Part shown: piece after piece, positions 1 through 12,977 of the stretch
Layout of the letters: each line of letters opens with the position of its first letter
Numbering within the stretch: the first letter of the stretch is position 1
Assembly (NCBI GenBank): GCA_030272155.1
Contig: CP126195.1
Location: 4,757,001 to 4,821,000, forward strand
DNA: 64,000 nt
Direction: 5' to 3'
Source of the DNA: Tetradesmus obliquus
Lineage: Eukaryota; Chlorophyta; Chlorophyceae; Sphaeropleales; Scenedesmaceae
The notes under the pieces: model-generated
The model's database searches: none
Told to the model about the DNA's origin: nothing
What the model saw: only the letters and a program-made list of their open reading frames with translations
Made by a program: the position numbers and the translations under genes

Positions 1-1480
1 TTGCGCGGGTGTTGAGTGTGATCACACCACGCGTAGCACTTTCGTTCATTCGGCTGCTGGGTTGCCGGCAATGGCGCCAGGTTGAGCCGCAGGTGTCTTG
101 CGCTGCTGTGACGGTGGCCAGGCAGCGCAGCGCAGCCGGAGCAAGCTGGGGCATGTGTGTGCCTGCAAGCAGGTGGCCAGTGTGCGCTGGCGCCCCATGC
201 ACAGCAGCGGTCTATCATTGCTGCTCACCGCTGGCAGAACAGCATCTGCGCTGTGTGCGCAGCAGTTTGGGCAGCTGCTGGGAAAGGGAGGAGGCGTGGA
301 GGCGCATGAGGTGTCCTCATCGCCATAAACGCCCCATGCCTTTACGCGGGTGTTGAGTGTGATCACATCAGGCGTAGCACATTCATTCATACAGCTGCTA
401 AATGGCAGCAATGGCGCCAGGTTGAGCCGCAGGTGTCTCGCGCTGCTGTGACGGTGGCCAGGCAGCGCAGCGCAGCTGGAGCAAGCTGGGGAATGTGTGT
501 GCCTGCAAGCAGGTGGCTAGTGTGCGCTGGCGCCCCATACACAGCAGCAATCAATCATTGCTGCTCACCGCTGACAGAACAGCATCTGCACTGTGTGCGC
601 AGCTGTTTGGGCAGCTGCTGGGAAAGGGAGGAGGCGTGGAGGCGCATGAGGTGTCCTCATCGCCATAAACGTCCCCTGCCTTTGCTTGCGCGGGTGTTGA
701 GTGTGATCACACCACGCGTAGCACATTCGTTCATTCGGCTGCTGGGTTGCAGGCAATGGCGCCAGGTTGAGCCGCAGGTGTCTCGCGCTGCTGTGACGGT
801 GGCCAGGCAGCGCAGCGCAGCTGGAGCAAGCTGGGGCATGTGTGTGCCTGCAAGCAGGTGGCTAGTGTGCGCTGGCGCCCCATACACAGCAGCAATCAAT
901 CATTGCTGCTCACCGCTGACAGAACAGCATCTGCACTGTGTGCGCAGCTGTTTGGGCAGCTGCTGGGAAAGGGAGGAGGCGTGGAGGCGCATGAGGTGTC
1001 CTCATCGCCATAAACGTCCCCTGCCTTTGCTTGCGCGGGTGTTGAGTGTGATCACACCACGCGTAGCACATTCGTTCATTCGGCTGCTGGGTTGCCGGCA
1101 ATGGCGCCAGGTTGAGCCGCAGGTGTCTTGCGCTGCTGTGACGGTGGCCAGGCAGCGCAGCGCAGCCGGAGCAAGCTGGGGCATGTGTGTGCCTGCAAGC
1201 AGGTGGCTAGTGTGCGCTGGCGCCCCATACACAGCAGCAATCAATCATTGCTGCTCACCGCTGACAGAACAGCATCTGCACTGTGTGCGCAGCTGTTTGG
1301 GCAGCTGCTGGGAAAGGGAGGAGGCGTGGAGGTGCATGAGGTGTCCTCATCGCCATAAACGCCCCATGCCTTTACGCGGGTGTTGAGTGTGATTACATCA
1401 GGCGTAGCACATTCATTCATTCAGCTGCTAAATGGCAGCAATGGCGCCAGGTTGAGCCGCAGCCTGCGGCACAGTGTCTT
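1..1480. repeat. ~345-bp tandem repeat array, about 4.3 copies
   Basis: A unit of about 345 bp recurs with its landmark GTTGAGTGTGATCACA near 11, 353, 697, 1042 and 1382. Copies are highly similar. Two sub-variants exist around the landmark: one reads ACCACGCGTAGCAC, the other ATCAGGCGTAGCAC with a shorter following segment. The longest frame stays open across three units (433-1386) because the unit is divisible by three, but it is low-complexity in character and matches no family I know, so I treat it as satellite rather than a gene. The array probably continues to the left of the window. The last copy decays into unrelated sequence near 1460-1480. Confidence 0.9.
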
Positions 1481-1614
1481 GCGCTTCTGTGCAGCCCTGT
1501 GTTTGTGTGTGCGCGTGTTTGGGTGTGTTACAAGGTAGAAGTTCTACGCATATTTGATGTAAAATGCATGGAAGGGCAAGCGCACGTGTATGAATGAATG
1601 AATGAATGAATGAA
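1481..1614. repeat. Junction between two satellites, ending in (TGAA)6
   Basis: About 110 bp of unique TG-rich sequence (1481-1590) separates the 345-bp array from the 279-bp array. A perfect TGAA microsatellite, six copies at 1591-1614, sits at the edge, and the 279-bp satellite starts directly after it in the middle of a unit. No gene is seen. Confidence 0.85.
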
Positions 1615-2824
1615 GCTGTCTGGCTTGCACTCGCAGTGCTTCACCAAAGCAGTTGATCTGTGCTGCTGGCAGCTGGTGCAGCCAAGGAAGCCGCATGTGC
1701 AGCGCTGAGTGCTGCGTCCGGCCTGTTCCTGCAAGCGCATTTGCGGCTAATGTGGCAGCAGTTTTGATGCTGACATGAATGTGCTCTGCGCCACCTTGAG
1801 GCTCATCCCCTGTTGTCTAACAGGCACAGCGCAGCGCCGCGGCATCAAGAGAATGTGTGTGCAAGCGGGCGCTGCGCATGCCATGCTGCGGCAGCTGTCT
1901 GGCTTGCACTCGCAGTGCTTCACCACAGCAGTTGATCTGTGCTGCTGGCAGCTGGTGCAGCCAAGGAAGCCGCATGTGCAGCGCTGAGTGCTGCGTCCGG
2001 CCTGTTCCTGCAAGCGCATGAGAAGCGGATGTGGCAGCGGTTTGAATGCTGACAAGAATGTCTTCTGCGCCACCATGCGGCTCATCCCCTGTTGTCTAAC
2101 AGGCACAGCGCAGCGCCGCGGCATCAAGAGAATGTGTGTGCAAGCGGGCGCTGCGCATGCCATGCTGCGGCAGCTGTCTGGCTTGCACTCGCAGTGCTTC
2201 ACCACAGCAGTTGATCTGTGCTGCTGGCAGCTGGTGCAGCCAAGGAAGCCGCATGTGCAGCGCTGAGTGCTGCGTCCGGCCTGATCCTGCAAGTGCATGA
2301 GAAGCGGATGTGGCAGCGGTTTGAATGCTGACAAGAATGTCTTCTGCGCCACCATGCGGCTCATCCCCTGTTGTCTAACAGGCACAGCGCAGCGCCGCGG
2401 CATCAAGAGAATGTGTGCGCAAGCGGGCGCTGCGCATGCCATGCTGCGGCAGCTGTCTGGCTTGCACTCGCAGTGCTTCACCACAGCAGTTGATCTGTGC
2501 TGCTGGCAGCTGGTGCAGCAAAGCAAGCCGCATGTGCAGCGCTGAGTGCTGCGTCCGGCCTGTTCCTGCAAGCGCATGAGAAGCGGATGTGGCAGCGGTT
2601 TGAATGCTGACAAGAATGTCTTCTGCGCCACCATGCGGCTCATCCCCTGTTGTCTAACAGGCACAGCGCAGCGCCGCGGCATCAAGAGAATGTGTGCGCA
2701 AGCGGGCGCTGCGCATGCCATGCTGCGGCAGCTGTCTGGCTTGCACTTGCAGTGCTTCACCACAGCAGTTGATCTGTGCTGCTGGCAGCTGGTGCAGCCA
2801 AGGAAGCCGCATGTGCAGCGCTGA

Positions 2825-5800
2825 GTGCTGCGTCCGGCCTGTTCCTGCAAGCGCATGAGAAGCGGATGTGGCAGCGGTTTGAATGCTGACAAGAATGTCT
2901 TCTGCGCCACCATGCGGCTCATCCCCTGTTGTCTAACAGGCACAGCGCAGCGCCGCGGCATCAAGAGAATGTGTGTGCAAGCGGGCGCTGCGCATGCCAT
3001 GCTGCGGCAGCTGTCTGGCTTGCACTCGCAGTGCTTCACCACAGCAGTTGATCTGTGCTGCTGGCAGCTGGTGCAGCCAAGGAAGCCGCATGTGCAGCGC
3101 TGAGTGCTGCGTCCGGCCTGTTCCTGCAAGCGCATGAGAAGCGGATGTGGCAGCGGTTTGAATGCTGACAAGCATGTCTTCTGCGCCACCATGCGGCTCA
3201 TCCCCTGTTGTCTAACAGGCACAGCGCAGCGCCGCGGCATCAAGAGAATGTGTGTGCAAGCGGGCGCTGCGCATGCCATGCTGCGGCAGCTGTCTGGCTT
3301 GCACTCGCAGTGCTTCACCACAGCAGTTGATCTGTGCTGCTGGCAGCTGGTGCAGCCAAGGAAGCCGCATGTGCAGCGCTGAGTGCTGCGTCCGGCCTGA
3401 TCCTGCAAGTGCATGAGAAGCGGATGTGGCAGCGGTTTGAATGCTGACAAGAATGTCTTCTGCGCCACCATGCGGCTCATCCCCTGTTGTCTAACAGGCA
3501 CAGCGCAGCGCCGCGGCATCAAGAGAATGTGTGCGCAAGCGGGCGCTGCGCATGCCATGCTGCGGCAGCTGTCTGGCTTGCACTCGCAGTGCTTCACCAC
3601 AGCAGTTGATCTGTGCTGCTGGCAGCTGGTGCAGCAAAGCAAGCCGCATGTGCAGCGCTGAGTGCTGCGTCCGGCCTGTTCCTGCACGCGCATTTGCGGC
3701 TAATGTGGCAGCGGTTTGAATGCTGACAAGAATGTCTTCTGCGCCACCATGCGGCTCATCCCCTGTTGTCTAACAGGCACAGCGCAGCGCCGCGGCATCA
3801 AGAGAATGTGTGCGCAAGCGGGCGCTGCGCATGCCATGCTGCGGCAGCTGTCTGGCTTGCACTCGCAGTGCTTCACCACAGCAGTTGATCTGTGCTGCTG
3901 GCAGCTGGTGCAGCAAAGCAAGCCGCATGTGCAGCGCTGAGTGCTGCGTCCGGCCTGTTCCTGCAAGCGCATGAGAAGCGGATGTGGCAGCGGTTTGAAT
4001 GCTGACAAGAATGTCTTTTGCGCCACCATGCGGCTCATCCCCTGTTGTCTAACAGGCACAGCGCAGCGCCGGCTTCAAGAGAATGTGTGCGCAAGCGGGC
4101 GCTGCGCATGCCATGATGCGGCAGCTGTCTGGCTTGCACTTGCAGTGCTTCACCACAGCAGTTGATCTGTGCTGCTGGCAGCTGGTGCAGCCAAGGAAGC
4201 CGCATGTGCAGCGCTGAGTGCTGCGTCCGGCCTGTTCCTGCAAGCGCATGAGAAGCGGATGTGGCAGCGGTTTGAATGCTGACAAGAATGTCTTTTGCGC
4301 CACCATGCGGCTCATCCCCTGTTGTCTAACAGGCACAGCGCAGCGCCGGCTTCAAGAGAATGTGTGCGCAAGCGGGCGCTGCGCATGCCATGATGCGGCA
4401 GCTGTCTGGCTTGCACTTGCAGTGCTTCACCACAGCAGTTGATCTGTGCTGCTGGCAGCTGGTGCAGCAAAGCAAGCCGCATGTGCAGCGCTGAGTGCTG
4501 CGTCCGGCCTGTTCCTGCAAGCGCATTTGCGGCTAATGTGGCAGCAGTTTTGATGCTGACATGAATGTGCTCTGCGCCACCTTGAGGCTCATGCCTTGTT
4601 GTCTAACAGGCACAGCGCAGCGCCGCGGCATCAAGAGAATGTGTGCGCAAGCGGGCGCTGCGCATGCCATGCTGCGGCAGCTGTCTGGCTTGCACTCGCA
4701 GTGCTTCACCACAGCAGTTGATCTGTGCTGCTGGCAGCTGGTGCAGCCAAGCAAGCCGCATGTGCAGCGCTGAGTGCTGCGTCCGCCCTGTTCCTGCAAG
4801 CGCATGAGAAGCGGATGTGGCAGCGGTTTGAATGCTGACAAGAATGTCTTCTGCGCCACCATGCGGCTCATCCCCTGTTGTCTAACAGGCACAGCGCAGC
4901 GCCGGCTTCAAGAGAATGTGTGCGCAAGCGGGCGCTGCGCATGCCATGATGCGGCAGCTGTCTGGCTTGCACTTGCAGTGCTTCACCACAGCAGTTGATC
5001 TGTGCTGCTGGCAGCTGGTGCAGCCAAGGAAGCCGCATGTGCAGCGCTGAGTGCTGCGTCCGGCCTGTTCCTGCAAGCGCATGAGAAGCGGATGTGGCAG
5101 CGGTTTGAATGCTGACAAGAATGTCTTCTGCGCCACCATGCGGCTCATCCCCTGTTGTCTAACAGGCACAGCGCAGCGCCGCGGCATCAAGAGAATGTGT
5201 GTGCAAGCGGGCGCTGCGCATGCCATGCTGCGGCAGCTGTCTGGCTTGCACTCGCAGTGCTTCACCACAGCAGTTGATCTGTGCTGCTGGCAGCTGGTGC
5301 AGCCAAGGAAGCCGCATGTGCAGCGCTGAGTGCTGCGTCCGGCCTGTTCCTGCAAGCGCATGAGAAGCGGATGTGGCAGCGGTTTGAATGCTGACAAGCA
5401 TGTCTTCTGCGCCACCATGCGGCTCATCCCCTGTTGTCTAACAGGCACAGCGCAGCGCCGCGGCATCAAGAGAATGTGTGTGCAAGCGGGCGCTGCGCAT
5501 GCCATGCTGCGGCAGCTGTCTGGCTTGCACTCGCAGTGCTTCACCACAGCAGTTGATCTGTGCTGCTGGCAGCTGGTGCAGCCAAGGAAGCCGCATGTGC
5601 AGCGCTGAGTGCTGCGTCCGGCCTGATCCTGCAAGTGCATGAGAAGCGGATGTGGCAGCGGTTTGAATGCTGACAAGAATGTCTTCTGCGCCACCATGCG
5701 GCTCATCCCCTGTTGTCTAACAGGCACAGCGCAGCGCCGCGGCATCAAGAGAATGTGTGCGCAAGCGGGCGCTGCGCATGCCATGCTGCGGCAGCTGTCT

Positions 5801-7276
5801 GGCTTGCACTCGCAGTGCTTCACCACAGCAGTTGATCTGTGCTGCTGGCAGCTGGTGCAGCAAAGCAAGCCGCATGTGCAGCGCTGAGTGCTGCGTCCGG
5901 CCTGTTCCTGCACGCGCATTTGCGGCTAATGTGGCAGCGGTTTGAATGCTGACAAGAATGTCTTCTGCGCCACCATGCGGCTCATCCCCTGTTGTCTAAC
6001 AGGCACAGCGCAGCGCCGCGGCATCAAGAGAATGTGTGCGCAAGCGGGCGCTGCGCATGCCATGCTGCGGCAGCTGTCTGGCTTGCACTCGCAGTGCTTC
6101 ACCACAGCAGTTGATCTGTGCTGCTGGCAGCTGGTGCAGCAAAGCAAGCCGCATGTGCAGCGCTGAGTGCTGCGTCCGGCCTGTTCCTGCAAGCGCATGA
6201 GAAGCGGATGTGGCAGCGGTTTGAATGCTGACAAGAATGTCTTTTGCGCCACCATGCGGCTCATCCCCTGTTGTCTAACAGGCACAGCGCAGCGCCGGCT
6301 TCAAGAGAATGTGTGCGCAAGCGGGCGCTGCGCATGCCATGATGCGGCAGCTGTCTGGCTTGCACTTGCAGTGCTTCACCACAGCAGTTGATCTGTGCTG
6401 CTGGCAGCTGGTGCAGCCAAGGAAGCCGCATGTGCAGCGCTGAGTGCTGCGTCCGGCCTGTTCCTGCAAGCGCATGAGAAGCGGATGTGGCAGCGGTTTG
6501 AATGCTGACAAGAATGTCTTTTGCGCCACCATGCGGCTCATCCCCTGTTGTCTAACAGGCACAGCGCAGCGCCGGCTTCAAGAGAATGTGTGCGCAAGCG
6601 GGCGCTGCGCATGCCATGATGCGGCAGCTGTCTGGCTTGCACTTGCAGTGCTTCACCACAGCAGTTGATCTGTGCTGCTGGCAGCTGGTGCAGCAAAGCA
6701 AGCCGCATGTGCAGCGCTGAGTGCTGCGTCCGGCCTGTTCCTGCAAGCGCATTTGCGGCTAATGTGGCAGCAGTTTTGATGCTGACATGAATGTGCTCTG
6801 CGCCACCTTGAGGCTCATGCCTTGTTGTCTAACAGGCACAGCGCAGCGCCGCGGCATCAAGAGAATGTGTGCGCAAGCGGGCGCTGCGCATGCCATGCTG
6901 CGGCAGCTGTCTGGCTTGCACTCGCAGTGCTTCACCACAGCAGTTGATCTGTGCTGCTGGCAGCTGGTGCAGCCAAGCAAGCCGCATGTGCAGCGCTGAG
7001 TGCTGCGTCCGCCCTGTTCCTGCAAGCGCATGAGAAGCGGATGTGGCAGCGGTTTGAATGCTGACAAGAATGTCTTCTGCGCCACCATGCGGCTCATCCC
7101 CTGTTGTCTAACAGGCACAGCGCAGCGCCGGCTTCAAGAGAATGTGTGCGCAAGCGGGCGCTGCGCATGCCATGATGCGGCAGCTGTCTGGCTTGCACTT
7201 GCAGTGCTTCACCACAGCAGTTGATCTGTGCTGCTGGCAGCTGGTGCAGCCAAGGAAGCCGCATGTGCAGCGCTGA
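2825..7276. repeat. 2,226-bp higher-order repeat, two tandem copies
   Basis: Eight satellite units (2,226 bp, three of them the 277-bp variant) occur as 2,825-5,050 and again as 5,051-7,276. All unit-specific variants recur in the same order in both, for example the GACGCGCAT-like variant unit near 3,690 and 5,916 and the CCGCCCTG variant near 4,785 and 7,011. Identity breaks on either side. Confidence 0.8.
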
Positions 7277-10200
7277 GTGCTGCGTCCGGCCTGTTCCTGC
7301 AAGCGCATTTGCGGCTAATGTGGCAGCAGTTTTGATGCTGACATGAATGTGCTCTGCGCCACCTTGAGGCTCATGCCTTGTTGTCTAACAGGCACAGCGC
7401 AGCGCCGCGGCATCAAGAGAATGTGTGCGCAAGCGGGCGCTGCGCATGCCATGCTGCGGCAGCTGTCTGGCTTGCACTTGCAGTGCTTCACCACAGCAGT
7501 TGATCTGTGCTGCTGGCAGCTGGTGCAGCCAAGGAAGCCGCATGTGCAGCGCTGAGTGCTGCGTCCGGCCTGTTCCTGCAAGCGCATGAGAAGCGGATGT
7601 GGCAGCGGTTTGAATGCTGACAAGAATGTCTTTTGCGCCACCATGCGGCTCATCCCCTGTTGTCTAACAGGCACAGCGCAGCGCCGGCTTCAAGAGAATG
7701 TGTGCGCAAGCGGGCGCTGCGCATGCCATGATGCGGCAGCTGTCTGGCTTGCACTTGCAGTGCTTCACCACAGCAGTTGATCTGTGCTGCTGGCAGCTGG
7801 TGCAGCAAAGCAAGCCGCATGTGCAGCGCTGAGTGCTGCGTCCGGCCTGTTCCTGCAAGCGCATTTGCGGCTAATGTGGCAGCAGTTTTGATGCTGACAT
7901 GAATGTGCTCTGCGCCACCTTGAGGCTCATGCCTTGTTGTCTAACAGGCACAGCGCAGCGCCGCGGCATCAAGAGAATGTGTGCGCAAGCGGGCGCTGCG
8001 CATGCCATGCTGCGGCAGCTGTCTGGCTTGCACTCGCAGTGCTTCACCACAGCAGTTGATCTGTGCTGCTGGCAGCTGGTGCAGCCAAGCAAGCCGCATG
8101 TGCAGCGCTGAGTGCTGCGTCCGCCCTGTTCCTGCAAGCGCATGAGAAGCGGATGTGGCAGCGGTTTGAATGCTGACAAGAATGTCTTCTGCGCCACCAT
8201 GCGGCTCATCCCCTGTTGTCTAACAGGCACAGCGCAGCGCCGGCTTCAAGAGAATGTGTGCGCAAGCGGGCGCTGCGCATGCCATGATGCGGCAGCTGTC
8301 TGGCTTGCACTTGCAGTGCTTCACCACAGCAGTTGATCTGTGCTGCTGGCAGCTGGTGCAGCCAAGGAAGCCGCATGTGCAGCGCTGAGTGCTGCGTCCG
8401 GCCTGTTCCTGCAAGCGCATTTGCGGCTAATGTGGCAGCAGTTTTGATGCTGACATGAATGTGCTCTGCGCCACCTTGAGGCTCATGCCTTGTTGTCTAA
8501 CAGGCACAGCGCAGCGCCGCGGCATCAAGAGAATGTGTGCGCAAGCGGGCGCTGCGCATGCCATGCTGCGGCAGCTGTCTGGCTTGCAGTCGCAGTGCTT
8601 CACCACAGCAGTTGATCTGCTGGCAGCTGGTGCAGCCAAGGAAGCCGCATGTGCAGCGCTGAGTGCTGCGTCCGGCCTGTTCCTGCAAGCGCATGAGAAG
8701 CGGATGTGGCAGCGGTTTGAATGCTGACAAGCATGTCTTCTGCGCCACCATGCGGCTCATCCCCTGTTGTCTAACAGGCACAGCGCAGCGCCGCGGCATC
8801 AAGAGAATGTGTGTGCAAGCGGGCGCTGCGCATGCCATGCTGCGGCAGCTGTCTGGCTTGCACTCGCAGTGCTTCACCACAGCAGTTGATCTGTGCTGCT
8901 GGCAGCTGGTGCAGCCAAGGAAGCCGCATGTGCAGCGCTGAGTGCTGCGTCCGGCCTGATCCTGCAAGCGCATGAGAAGCGGATGTGGCAGCGGTTTGAA
9001 TGCTGACAAGAATGTCTTCTGCGCCACCATGCGGCTCATCCCCTGTTGTCTAACAGGCACAGCGCAGCGCCGCGGCATCAAGAGAATGTGTGCGCAAGCG
9101 GGCGCTGCGCATGCCATGCTGCGGCAGCTGTCTGGCTTGCACTCGCAGTGCTTCACCACAGCAGTTGATCTGTGCTGCTGGCAGCTGGTGCAGCAAAGCA
9201 AGCCGCATGTGCAGCGCTGAGTGCTGCGTCCGGCCTGTTCCTGCAAGCGCATTTGCGGCTAATGTGGCAGCAGTTTTGATGCTGACATGAATGTGCTCTG
9301 CGCCACCTTGAGGCTCATGCCTTGTTGTCTAACAGGCACAGCGCAGCGCCGCGGCATCAAGAGAATGTGTGCGCAAGCGGGCGCTGCGCATGCCATGCTG
9401 CGGCAGCTGTCTGGCTTGCACTTGCAGTGCTTCACCACAGCAGTTGATCTGCTGGCAGCTGGTGCAGCCAAGGAAGCCGCATGTGCAGCGCTGAGTGCTG
9501 CGTCCGGCCTGTTCCTGCAAGCGCATGAGAAGCGGATGTGGCAGCGGTTTGAATGCTGACAAGCATGTCTTCTGCGCCACCATGCGGCTCATCCCCTGTT
9601 GTCTAACAGGCACAGCGCAGCGCCGGCTTCAAGAGAATGTGTGCGCAAGCGGGCGCTGCGCATGCCATGATGCGGCAGCTGTCTGGCTTGCACTTGCAGT
9701 GCTTCACCACAGCAGTTGATCTGTGCTGCTGGCAGCTGGTGCAGCCAAGGAAGCCGCATGTGCAGCGCTGAGTGCTGCGTCCGGCCTGTTCCTGCAAGCG
9801 CATGAGAAGCGGATGTGGCAGCGGTTTGAATGCTGACAAGAATGTCTTCTGCGCCACCATGCGGCTCATCCCCTGTTGTCTAACAGGCACAGCGCAGCGC
9901 CGCGGCATCAAGAGAATGTGTGTGCAAGCGGGCGCTGCGCATGCCATGCTGCGGCAGCTGTCTGGCTTGCACTCGCAGTGCTTCACCACAGCAGTTGATC
10001 TGTGCTGCTGGCAGCTGGTGCAGCCAAGGAAGCCGCATGTGCAGCGCTGAGTGCTGCGTCCGGCCTGTTCCTGCAAGCGCATGAGAAGCGGATGTGGCAG
10101 CGGTTTGAATGCTGACAAGCATGTCTTCTGCGCCACCATGCGGCTCATCCCCTGTTGTCTAACAGGCACAGCGCAGCGCCGCGGCATCAAGAGAATGTGT

Positions 10201-12977
10201 GTGCAAGCGGGCGCTGCGCATGCCATGCTGCGGCAGCTGTCTGGCTTGCACTCGCAGTGCTTCACCACAGCAGTTGATCTGTGCTGCTGGCAGCTGGTGC
10301 AGCCAAGGAAGCCGCATGTGCAGCGCTGAGTGCTGCGTCCGGCCTGATCCTGCAAGTGCATGAGAAGCGGATGTGGCAGCGGTTTGAATGCTGACAAGAA
10401 TGTCTTCTGCGCCACCATGCGGCTCATCCCCTGTTGTCTAACAGGCACAGCGCAGCGCCGCGGCATCAAGAGAATGTGTGCGCAAGCGGGCGCTGCGCAT
10501 GCCATGCTGCGGCAGCTGTCTGGCTTGCACTCGCAGTGCTTCACCACAGCAGTTGATCTGTGCTGCTGGCAGCTGGTGCAGCAAAGCAAGCCGCATGTGC
10601 AGCGCTGAGTGCTGCGTCCGGCCTGTTCCTGCACGCGCATTTGCGGCTAATGTGGCAGCGGTTTGAATGCTGACAAGAATGTCTTCTGCGCCACCATGCG
10701 GCTCATCCCCTGTTGTCTAACAGGCACAGCGCAGCGCCGCGGCATCAAGAGAATGTGTGCGCAAGCGGGCGCTGCGCATGCCATGCTGCGGCAGCTGTCT
10801 GGCTTGCACTCGCAGTGCTTCACCACAGCAGTTGATCTGTGCTGCTGGCAGCTGGTGCAGCAAAGCAAGCCGCATGTGCAGCGCTGAGTGCTGCGTCCGG
10901 CCTGTTCCTGCAAGCGCATGAGAAGCGGATGTGGCAGCGGTTTGAATGCTGACAAGAATGTCTTTTGCGCCACCATGCGGCTCATCCCCTGTTGTCTAAC
11001 AGGCACAGCGCAGCGCCGGCTTCAAGAGAATGTGTGCGCAAGCGGGCGCTGCGCATGCCATGATGCGGCAGCTGTCTGGCTTGCACTTGCAGTGCTTCAC
11101 CACAGCAGTTGATCTGTGCTGCTGGCAGCTGGTGCAGCCAAGGAAGCCGCATGTGCAGCGCTGAGTGCTGCGTCCGGCCTGTTCCTGCAAGCGCATGAGA
11201 AGCGGATGTGGCAGCGGTTTGAATGCTGACAAGAATGTCTTTTGCGCCACCATGCGGCTCATCCCCTGTTGTCTAACAGGCACAGCGCAGCGCCGGCTTC
11301 AAGAGAATGTGTGCGCAAGCGGGCGCTGCGCATGCCATGATGCGGCAGCTGTCTGGCTTGCACTTGCAGTGCTTCACCACAGCAGTTGATCTGTGCTGCT
11401 GGCAGCTGGTGCAGCAAAGCAAGCCGCATGTGCAGCGCTGAGTGCTGCGTCCGGCCTGTTCCTGCAAGCGCATTTGCGGCTAATGTGGCAGCAGTTTTGA
11501 TGCTGACATGAATGTGCTCTGCGCCACCTTGAGGCTCATGCCTTGTTGTCTAACAGGCACAGCGCAGCGCCGCGGCATCAAGAGAATGTGTGCGCAAGCG
11601 GGCGCTGCGCATGCCATGCTGCGGCAGCTGTCTGGCTTGCACTCGCAGTGCTTCACCACAGCAGTTGATCTGTGCTGCTGGCAGCTGGTGCAGCCAAGCA
11701 AGCCGCATGTGCAGCGCTGAGTGCTGCGTCCGCCCTGTTCCTGCAAGCGCATGAGAAGCGGATGTGGCAGCGGTTTGAATGCTGACAAGAATGTCTTCTG
11801 CGCCACCATGCGGCTCATCCCCTGTTGTCTAACAGGCACAGCGCAGCGCCGGCTTCAAGAGAATGTGTGCGCAAGCGGGCGCTGCGCATGCCATGATGCG
11901 GCAGCTGTCTGGCTTGCACTTGCAGTGCTTCACCACAGCAGTTGATCTGTGCTGCTGGCAGCTGGTGCAGCCAAGGAAGCCGCATGTGCAGCGCTGAGTG
12001 CTGCGTCCGGCCTGTTCCTGCAAGCGCATTTGCGGCTAATGTGGCAGCAGTTTTGATGCTGACATGAATGTGCTCTGCGCCACCTTGAGGCTCATGCCTT
12101 GTTGTCTAACAGGCACAGCGCAGCGCCGCGGCATCAAGAGAATGTGTGCGCAAGCGGGCGCTGCGCATGCCATGCTGCGGCAGCTGTCTGGCTTGCAGTC
12201 GCAGTGCTTCACCACAGCAGTTGATCTGCTGGCAGCTGGTGCAGCCAAGGAAGCCGCATGTGCAGCGCTGAGTGCTGCGTCCGGCCTGTTCCTGCAAGCG
12301 CATGAGAAGCGGATGTGGCAGCGGTTTGAATGCTGACAAGCATGTCTTCTGCGCCACCATGCGGCTCATCCCCTGTTGTCTAACAGGCACAGCGCAGCGC
12401 CGCGGCATCAAGAGAATGTGTGTGCAAGCGGGCGCTGCGCATGCCATGCTGCGGCAGCTGTCTGGCTTGCACTCGCAGTGCTTCACCACAGCAGTTGATC
12501 TGTGCTGCTGGCAGCTGGTGCAGCCAAGGAAGCCGCATGTGCAGCGCTGAGTGCTGCGTCCGGCCTGATCCTGCAAGCGCATGAGAAGCGGATGTGGCAG
12601 CGGTTTGAATGCTGACAAGAATGTCTTCTGCGCCACCATGCGGCTCATCCCCTGTTGTCTAACAGGCACAGCGCAGCGCCGCGGCATCAAGAGAATGTGT
12701 GCGCAAGCGGGCGCTGCGCATGCCATGCTGCGGCAGCTGTCTGGCTTGCACTCGCAGTGCTTCACCACAGCAGTTGATCTGTGCTGCTGGCAGCTGGTGC
12801 AGCAAAGCAAGCCGCATGTGCAGCGCTGAGTGCTGCGTCCGGCCTGTTCCTGCAAGCGCATTTGCGGCTAATGTGGCAGCAGTTTTGATGCTGACATGAA
12901 TGTGCTCTGCGCCACCTTGAGGCTCATGCCTTGTTGTCTAACAGGCACAGCGCAGCGCCGCGGCATCAAGAGAATGT
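5199..12977. repeat. 7,779-bp higher-order repeat, copy 1
   Basis: This 28-unit block (7,779 bp) matches 12,978-20,756 at a constant offset of 7,779. Every variant unit I tracked has an equivalent in copy 2: those starting near 5,330, 5,639, 5,942, 7,343, 7,899, 8,455, 8,663, 9,287, 10,663, 11,508 and 12,064. The left limit is set by a GTGTGTGC versus GTGTGCGC difference near 5,198/12,977. The block overlaps the second 2,226-bp copy, so duplications of different sizes are superimposed. Confidence 0.85.

Noticed and set aside
433..1386. A 317-residue plus-strand frame across the 345-bp repeat
   Set aside because: Three near-identical repeat units in a multiple-of-three period; no domain, and no stable start apart from a non-ATG codon.
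1747..3693. A 648-residue minus-strand open frame, and dozens of similar frames in the satellite
   Set aside because: They exist because the 279-bp unit is a multiple of three and happens to lack stops in that frame. 277-bp and 274-bp units break them repeatedly, starts are arbitrary, and both strands show equivalent frames.
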